A stretch of 64,000 nt of DNA, taken from NCBI RefSeq assembly GCF_018812025.1, contig NC_063066.1, positions 5,818,382-5,882,381 on the forward strand, read 5' to 3'. The notes below the pieces were generated by a model that was not told where the DNA came from, searched no databases, and was given only the letters and a program-made list of their open reading frames with translations. How positions within the stretch are numbered: the stretch's first letter is position 1; each line of letters begins with the position of its first letter. Positions 59,901 to 64,000 of this stretch are shown in pieces. Made by a program: the position numbers and the translations under genes. The stretch comes from Megalobrama amblycephala. Its lineage: Eukaryota > Chordata > Actinopteri > Cypriniformes > Xenocyprididae.

Positions 59901-62900
59901 CGTAATGTATATTCTCTGAAAACAAGTCATATTATAATGCAGTTTTGATTCTCTAAATATATCTTTTTTAAGGAGATTTAGATATTTTTACTAAAGTGAT
60001 ATAAATGTTTCTTGAACATCAAATCAGCATATTAGAATGATTTCTGAAGGATCATGTGACACTGAAGACTGGAGTAATGATGCTGAAAATTCAGCTTTGC
60101 CATCAGAGGAATAAATTACTTTTTAAAATGTATTAAAATAGAAAACAGTTATTTTATATTGTAATAATTATTGTTTCTCATTAGTCTGTTTCACAATTCT
60201 GGCTTTATAACTCGCAATTCTGACTTTATAACTCGCAATTCTGGCTATATTCCGCAATTCTGACTTTATATCTCGCAATTCTGACTTTAGAGCTCGCAAT
60301 TCTGACTTTAGAGCTCGCAATTCTGACTTTAGAACTCGCAATTCTGACTTTAGAGCTCGCAATTCTGACTTTAGAACTCGCAATTCTGACTTTATATCTC
60401 GCAATTCTGACTTTAGAACTCGCAATTCTGACTTTAGAGCTCGCAATTCTGACTTTAGAACTCGCAATTCTGACTTTAGAGCTCGCAATTCTGACTTTAG
60501 AGCTCGCAATTCTGACTTTAGAGCTCGCAATTCTGACTTTAGAACTCGCAATTCTGACTTTAGAACTCGCAATTCTGACTTTAGAACTCGCAATTCTGAC
60601 TATATTTCGCAATTCTGACTTTAGAACTCGCAATTCTGACTTTATATCTCGCAATTCTGACTTTATAACTCGCAATTCTGACTTTATATCTCGGAATTCT
60701 GACTTTATAACTCACAATTCTGACTTTATAACTCGCAATTCTGACTATATCTCGCAATTCTGACTTTAGAACTCGCAATTCTGACTTTATAACTCACAAT
60801 TCTGACTTTATAACTCGCAATTCTGACTATATCTCGCAATTCTGACTTTAGAACTCGCAATTCTGACTTTAGAACTCGCAATTCTGACTTTATATCTCGG
60901 AATTCTGACTTTATATCTCGCAATTCTGACTTTAGAACTCGCAATTCTGACTTTATATCTCGGAATTCTGACTTTAGAACTCGCAATTCTGACTTTAGAA
61001 CTCGCAATTCTGACTTTATATCTCGGAATTCTGACTTTATAACTCGCAATTCTGACTTTATAACTCGCAATTCTGACTTTATATCTCGGAATTCTGACTT
61101 TAGAACTCGCAATTCTGACTTTAGAACTCGCAATTCTGACTTTATATCTCGCAATTCTGACTTTAGAACTCGCAATTCTGACTTTATATCTCGGAATTCT
61201 GACTTTATAATTCACAATTCTGACTTTATAACTCGCAATTCTGACTATATCTCGCAATTCTGACTTTAGAACTCGCAATTCTGACTTTATAACTCGCAAT
61301 TCTGACTATATCTCGCAATTCTGACTTTAGAACTCGCAATTCTGACTTTAGAACTCGCAATTCTGACTTTATATCTCTTTATATCTCGGGATTCTGACTT
61401 TATAACTCGCAATTCTGACTTTAGAACTCGCAATTCTGACTTTATATCTCGGAATTCTGACTTTAGAACTCGCAATTCTGACTTTAGAACTCGCAATTCT
61501 GACTTTATATCTCGGAATTCTGACTTTAGAACTCGCAATTCTGACTTTAGAACTCGCAATTCTGACTTTATATCTCGGAATTCTGACTTTAGAACTCGCA
61601 ATTCTGACTTCAGAACTTGCAATTCTGACTTTATATCTCGGATTTCTGACTTTAGAACTCGCAATTCTGACTTTAGAACTCGCTATTCTGACTTTATATC
61701 TCGGAATTCTGACTTTAGAACTCGCAATTCTGACTTTAGAACTCGCAATTCTGACTTTATATCTCGCAATTCTGACTTTAGAACTTGCAATTCTGACTTT
61801 ATAACTCACAATTCTGACTTTATAACTCGCAATTCTGACTATATCTCGCAATTCTGACTTTAGAACTCGCAATTCTGACTTTAGAACTCGCAATTCTGAC
61901 TTTAGAACTCGCAATTCCGACTTTATATCTCGCAATTCTGACTTTATATCTCGGAATTCTGACTTTAGAACTCGCAATTCTGACTTTATATCTCGCAATT
62001 CTGACTTTAGAACTCGCAATTCTGTCTTTATATCTCGGAATTCTGACTTTAGAACTCGCAATTCTGACTTTAGAGCTCGCAATTCTGACTTTAGAGCTCG
62101 CAATTCTGACTTTAGAACTCGCAATTCTGACTTTATATCTCGCAATTCTGAGAAAAAAAGTCAGAATTGTGAGATAAAAAGTTGCAATTATCTTTATTTT
62201 TTATTTCATGCCGGAAACAAGCTTCCATAGAAAACAGCTGTTCTTCTCAATATTTTTGTGGAAACAGCGATGCATTTTTTTCCCAGGATTCTTTGATGAA
62301 TAGAACATAGACGTTATTGAAATAAAGTCAATTTTGATCGGTCAAATTTAACTGCACACTTAAAGAAAGCAGAGATGTCATTCAGAGGTGTGTTCCCACA
62401 AAATAACCATGCCAGACTAGAGGCAGTTAATAGGATCCATGAAGGCAGAGCATTAAGAGGGTTTTGTGCACCTTTGCAGCTTTACGGCAGAGTCGGAGCG
62501 AGAGAAGAAGGACTGGATGGAGGCCCTGCAGGAATCTATAGCAGAAACACTATCTGATTATGAGGTGGCAGAGAAGATCTGGTCCAACAGGTCCAACAAG
62601 ATCTGCGCAGACTGCAAAGCCATCAATCCAGACTGGGCATCCATTAATCTCTGTGTGGTCATCTGCAAGAATTGCGCAGGTGTGTGTGTGTGACTGATGT
62701 GGTGGTGTAAAGACCGGGTGTATTATTAGCTCAATGGCTTTTCTAGTTTAAATTTATAAAGCACAGTGAATTCTGCTGAATTAGACTAGAAATTCATTAA
62801 AACAGATGGTGTGAGATCTTTTGCATTATCCAAATACTGACTATTCGGCAGTGTCTTGGTTGATACAGATGGTGTTAAGAGTTTCTAAGCTCATTTGAGA

Positions 62901-63113
62901 GTTCATATGAGGTCCTCCATGCCTAAATGTGGCTCACAGGCACCATATCAGGAAGTCTTTTGGGACAAACTGAATGAATGGTGCGTGGAGAGTGATGTGG
63001 TGCCCCTTTTGTTCTGTCTGCCTGCAGGCCAGCATCGAAGTCTTGGCACAATGGTGTCGAAAGTGCAAAGTCTGAAACTGGACACCAGCGTGTGGAGCAA
63101 TGAGATCGTTCAG
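46015..63113 (+). CDS. arap3: ARAP3-like Arf-GAP/Rho-GAP adaptor, first 11 coding exons (3' end beyond window)
   Basis: Exons 46015-46961, 49564-49610, 52524-52606, 52702-52763, 55204-55419, 55710-55779, 57653-57773, 59166-59350, 59585-59691, 62480-62679 and 63028-63113 join in one frame, 708 residues. In order: SAM domain (about 5-70, HLERY and GHRKRIL), Ser/Pro-rich linker with [10 protein letters not shown] and PPVPPR/PVPPPR SH3-type motifs, PH1 (about 440-534, [10 protein letters not shown] to W521), PH2 (about 549-635, to W625), then an Arf-GAP zinc finger C655-x2-C658-x16-C675-x2-C678 with the arginine finger R683. [24 protein letters not shown] and [14 protein letters not shown] favour ARAP3 over ARAP1/2. 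Family role: PI(3,4,5)P3-recruited GAP for Arf6 and RhoA at the plasma membrane. ATG 46015 has ideal context (CACCATGG); ATG 46006 is in frame but weak. Ankyrin, Rho-GAP, RA and later PH parts lie outside. Confidence 0.93.
46995..49448. mobile_element. MITE with GGTCTCATTCAC ends, interrupted
   Basis: GGTCTCATTCACGAAGCATG at the left and TTAGTGAATGAGACC at the right are inverted. Beside the ends are inverted TGCGTACGCAC / GTGTACGCA segments. The middle is occupied by another element (47551-49070). In arap3 intron 1. Confidence 0.65.
47551..49070. mobile_element. 1.5-kb element with GGGGCCAAGC ends
   Basis: AGGGGCCAAGCATCGAAG at the left, GTGCTTGGCCCCGTAATTGC at the right, followed by the GCTGCTTGCAGC motif. 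Internally a CCGATTTTCACGAAAATTGA / TTCAGACCATGCCGACAAAA block is present twice (near 47925 and 48640). This sequence type is frequent in fish; no intact transposase was recognised. Confidence 0.6.
49564..49610 (+). CDS. arap3: arap3 coding exon 2 (linker)
   Basis: Acceptor ATCCTATAG|C, donor TCTG|GTAGGT; encodes [16 protein letters not shown]. Short and weakly conserved; supported by phase on both sides. Confidence 0.75.
49712..49757. repeat. (CT)n followed by (TA)n
   Basis: TC/CT dinucleotides then a short TATATATA run, in arap3 intron 2. Confidence 0.9.
50011..50699. mobile_element. 689-bp MITE hosting a long palindrome
   Basis: ATAGACCTTATTC at the left and GAATAAGGTCTAT at the right are perfect inverted ends. 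Inside (about 50303-50683) lies a near-perfect palindrome about 375 bp long, whose left arm TTCTTACTTAGAGTTTTTGT is complementary to ACAAAAACTCTAAGTAAGAA. Confidence 0.75.
50915..51897. mobile_element. 983-bp TTAA element with ~320-bp inverted arms around a coding exon
   Basis: TTAA at 50911-50914 and 51898-51901; the ends AGCTGCTGTAGGTAACTTTT and AAAAGTTACCTACTGCAGCT are inverted. The inverted similarity extends about 320 bp on each side (to about 51230 and from about 51583), as far as CTTTGCTTATGGCG. The unique centre (51231-51582) holds the lysine-rich open exon. In arap3 intron 2. Confidence 0.8.
51223..51458 (+). CDS. Lysine-rich coding exon within TTAA element
   Basis: ATG at 51223, at the inner edge of the left inverted arm, opens a frame of 78 codons plus two bases. 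It meets a perfect donor, GACAA|GTAAGT. The peptide has a basic run ([18 protein letters not shown]) followed by [20 protein letters not shown] and a [13 protein letters not shown] end. That type of segment recurs, as I recall, in many predicted fish proteins of transposon origin. It could be the 5' exon of the parent transposon gene or a captured host exon. Not recognised as a named gene; no further exon seen. Confidence 0.4.
52226..52440. mobile_element. TTAA MITE end (AGGGATAGCTCACCC), partial
   Basis: TTAA then AGGGATAGCTCACCC and CACCCTCAAGCCGTTC; right end not found before exon 52524. Confidence 0.45.
52524..52606 (+). CDS. arap3: arap3 coding exon 3 (acidic linker)
   Basis: Acceptor ACTGACACAG, donor GAG|GTGAGA; encodes [18 protein letters not shown] and a His-rich end. 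Phase agrees with neighbours. Confidence 0.85.
52702..52763 (+). CDS. arap3: arap3 coding exon 4 (charged linker)
   Basis: Acceptor ATGTTTAG|GCC, donor TGG|GTAAGT; a Lys/Glu-rich segment [15 protein letters not shown]. Confidence 0.8.
53029..53291. mobile_element. 263-bp TTAA MITE
   Basis: TTAA at 53025-53028 and 53292-53295; ends AGGGATACTGAC and GGAGTATCCCT. In arap3 intron 4. A second end-like TTAAAGGAACAATTCACCC follows near 53383. Confidence 0.6.
53876..53912. repeat. (TA)n microsatellite
   Basis: Alternating TA with one break. Confidence 0.9.
53938..54075. repeat. (TTTTA)n pentanucleotide array
   Basis: About 27 units with a few TGTTA variants near the right end. Confidence 0.95.
54130..55020 (+). 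pseudogene. Decayed 3' end of an I-type LINE (RNase H and C-terminal domain)
   Basis: [20 protein letters not shown] at about 54155 looks like the start of an RNase H domain. GLAWNE and [12 protein letters not shown] at about 54370-54420 fit its end. [30 protein letters not shown] and [14 protein letters not shown] at 54600-54750 fit the C-terminal region of I-clade LINEs. Frame changes and stops break it. The 3' end is AT-rich with TAAATAAATA near 55012. Forward strand in arap3 intron 4. Confidence 0.7.
55204..55419 (+). CDS. arap3: arap3 coding exon 5 (start of PH1)
   Basis: Acceptor CTCCCACAG; encodes up to [11 protein letters not shown] and [16 protein letters not shown]; donor CAAGG|GTACGC, phase 2. 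Open frame continues into the intron without homology. Confidence 0.92.
55710..55779 (+). CDS. arap3: arap3 coding exon 6 (PH1)
   Basis: Acceptor TCTATTATAG; encodes [20 protein letters not shown] and SEK; donor AAG|GTATAA. Confidence 0.92.
55995..56936. mobile_element. Palindromic Tc1-like MITE, 942 bp
   Basis: ACAGTCCAAAAGTTTGGAAC at the left and its complement at the right. Arms remain inverted copies over hundreds of bases (AAGAAGTTTCGTCTGCTCAC, ATTCAGCATCATTACTCCAG and complements). A further end, ACTACCGTTCAAAAGTTTGG, occurs near the centre (56397), and another partial copy continues to about 57050. In arap3 intron 6. Confidence 0.75.
57653..57773 (+). CDS. arap3: arap3 coding exon 7 (PH1)
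   Basis: Acceptor TTCTCCCAG; encodes [18 protein letters not shown] through FVFRADND; donor G|GTAAGC, phase 1. Confidence 0.92.
58002..58433. mobile_element. 432-bp TTAA MITE (AGGGTTAGTTCACCC type), nested
   Basis: TTAA at 57998-58001 and 58434-58437; ends AGGGTTAGTTCACCC and GTTAGTTAGGGTT-type complement CTAACTAACCCT. Removing it and one TTAA restores a continuous host sequence GGTGTTCTTAACTACTATG. Confidence 0.65.
58717..58993. mobile_element. TTAA MITE, AGGAGACC / CCACCCTTT ends, nested
   Basis: TTAA at 58713-58716, then AGGAGACCTATAATGACCC and ATAATCAACCACCCTTT at the right. The left part contains AAGATGTAATATAAGTCT and GTGTCTGTGAAGTTTCAGCT, also found near one end of the AGGTGCCC family. 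The right part equals the left end of 38210-38935. Confidence 0.6.
59166..59350 (+). CDS. arap3: arap3 coding exon 8 (end of PH1, start of PH2)
   Basis: Acceptor GTCTTGTAG; encodes [18 protein letters not shown], then [17 protein letters not shown] to LYKNEQ; donor CAG|GTGATT. Confidence 0.92.
59585..59691 (+). CDS. arap3: arap3 coding exon 9 (PH2)
   Basis: Acceptor GTTTTACAG; encodes [18 protein letters not shown] through [11 protein letters not shown]; donor AG|GTAAAC. Confidence 0.92.
59995..60165. mobile_element. Tc1-like MITE fragment
   Basis: CAAATCAGCATATTAGAATG, GATCATGTGACACTGAAGAC and CTGAAAATTCAGCTTTGCCA are family modules; the ends are missing. A matching small fragment (CAGGATTCTTTGATGAATAG) follows the minisatellite at 62285. 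Confidence 0.6.
60190..62190. repeat. 2-kb minisatellite, 21-bp unit, in arap3 intron 9
   Basis: About 94 units of GCAATTCTGACTTTAGAACTC and variants ending ATATCTC, ATAACTC or AGAGCTC, with occasional 19-bp units (GACTATATCTC). From 60891 to 61143 and from 61443 to 61695 the ATATCTC variant recurs exactly every 63 bp, a three-unit higher-order repeat. The last unit turns over into its complement (TTCTGAGAAAAAAAGTCAGAA). Because 21 is a multiple of 3, the minus strand is open for up to 258 codons of a 7-residue repeat; this is not a gene. Confidence 0.95.
62480..62679 (+). CDS. arap3: arap3 coding exon 10 (end of PH2, Arf-GAP zinc finger)
   Basis: Acceptor CCTTTGCAG; encodes [35 protein letters not shown] and the four zinc-binding cysteines; donor G|GTGTGT. 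Confidence 0.93.
63028..63113 (+). CDS. arap3: arap3 coding exon 11 (Arf-GAP)
   Basis: Acceptor CTGCCTGCAG; encodes [19 protein letters not shown] with the arginine finger, to SNEIVQ; donor CAG|GTAGGG. The last exon visible. Confidence 0.92.
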
Positions 63114-64000
63114 GTAGGGGTTGCCATGAGGTTTTTTTTCACAGGTCTTTCTGTGAAAAGGACTTTATGTTCCAGTTATCAGCAGTGCCGGTCCTAGACT
63201 TCTGGGGGCCCCTGTCAGAGCGTTGATGAAAAACTCAAAATGACCCCCAAACCCTTAATCTTTTCAGAGCTGATTCACTGTCAACAAACAACAGTGTGTT
63301 GAAACAGTCAGTAATACAATAAAAAAAAAAAAAAATTACAAACAAAAGAGAATACAGTAGAAAAAAGATACAAATGACATAAACAATTTATCCTACTAAA
63401 AATAGCATGCTATACAGAAATTTAATAATCAAATGTAAAAAATAAAACACTCTGTCTTCACCATATGAATTAAAAATACATTGTTTCTTATTAAATGTAC
63501 TAAATCACATTCGATCACATTTAAAAACACTTTTTCGCAGGTAGGAAGTTTGGTCCTGTCAGCGAGGCACACAAACATGAGTCAAGCTTTTCTTTGACTG
63601 TTAGCGTTTTTGCGCCCGCGATCTTCTAACATTACAATCTGACACACCGTTTTACGCGTATTTGGCGCCACCTATTGTTGCGGGTGTATTAATGACGTAA
63701 AAGACCCTGAATATAAGAGGAACCCATTTTTTTTCAGATGTATTTCAAAGAAAAAAACTGTTTTATATTCAGAACAATATGGTACTTCCCCAGATGTTTA
63801 TGTTCACTTAAGAAATAACTGACTGTGTTTAAGTGAAACCTTCCAAAACAGACATTTTGACATATTTTTGTGTATATGTCCGCTTAAGCGCACACTCGAA
63901 ACCCAAAGTAGCCTATACTTGTCCGTGTTTCTCTCTGTCTCGGATCAAGCACACAGAAAGCCACCTGGGGAACAGCGTCTCTTTTGCAGCTCAGTGCACT
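63114..64000. other. arap3 intron 11 (start)
   Basis: At 63183 CAGTGCCGGTCCTAGACTTC resembles the left end of a hAT-like element that runs off the window; otherwise nothing recognised. Confidence 0.4.

Noticed and set aside
60168..62145. Several minus-strand open frames up to 258 aa made of a 7-residue Lys/Ser/Glu/Leu repeat, coiled-coil-like
   Set aside because: They appear in all three frames because the 21-bp minisatellite period is a multiple of three. No start context, splice sites or homology.
46015..63113. Assignment as ARAP1 because of the STARD10 neighbour
   Set aside because: [17 protein letters not shown] before PH1, LSPQGNYVFQ and [14 protein letters not shown] match ARAP3 better from memory of the family.

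Overview
This is nuclear DNA from a teleost, most likely a cypriniform (carp/zebrafish-type) fish. Evidence: intron-containing vertebrate genes with GT/AG junctions, a DANA-type SINE, many fish-type MITEs, long (CA)n and (TA)n tracts, and no prokaryotic gene organisation. Almost all short open frames in the window are chance frames in repeats or introns.

Two protein-coding genes lie head-to-tail on the + strand. (1) A complete six-exon START-domain lipid-transfer gene of the STARD10 family, 11474-27263, predicted 262 aa. Its first intron begins with GC (AAG|GCAAGT) rather than GT. (2) The 5' part of an ARAP-family Arf-GAP/Rho-GAP adaptor, best matched to ARAP3. Coding starts at 46015 and eleven coding exons run to 63113, giving 708 residues: SAM, proline-rich linker, PH1, PH2 and the start of the Arf-GAP zinc finger. 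The ankyrin, Rho-GAP and RA parts lie beyond the window. All exon phases join without a frame break.

The rest is dominated by nested mobile elements. 1-11.2 kb: SINEs, TTAA-flanked MITEs, a foldback fragment and a hAT MITE. 11.5-27.3 kb (stard10 introns): a 963-bp TTAA MITE, a 1.88-kb hAT-like element carrying a 1.17-kb foldback element, and a 1.73-kb giant hairpin with inverted minisatellite arms. 27.3-33.3 kb: the probable 3' UTR, split by a 2.2-kb nested insertion, then MITEs. 33.3-46 kb: probable 5' non-coding part of arap3, with pentanucleotide satellite and more MITEs. 46-64 kb (arap3 introns): nested MITEs, an element with about 320-bp inverted arms around a lysine-rich coding exon, a decayed I-type LINE, two palindromic Tc1-like MITEs and a 2-kb 21-bp minisatellite with 63-bp higher-order structure.

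Functionally, STARD10 proteins move phosphatidylcholine/phosphatidylethanolamine between membranes, and ARAP proteins read phosphoinositides to control Arf and Rho GTPases. The pairing recalls the STARD10-ARAP1 neighbourhood of human chromosome 11 and suggests an old STARD10-ARAP linkage. Most mobile elements are named by terminal structure only, because no library search was possible.
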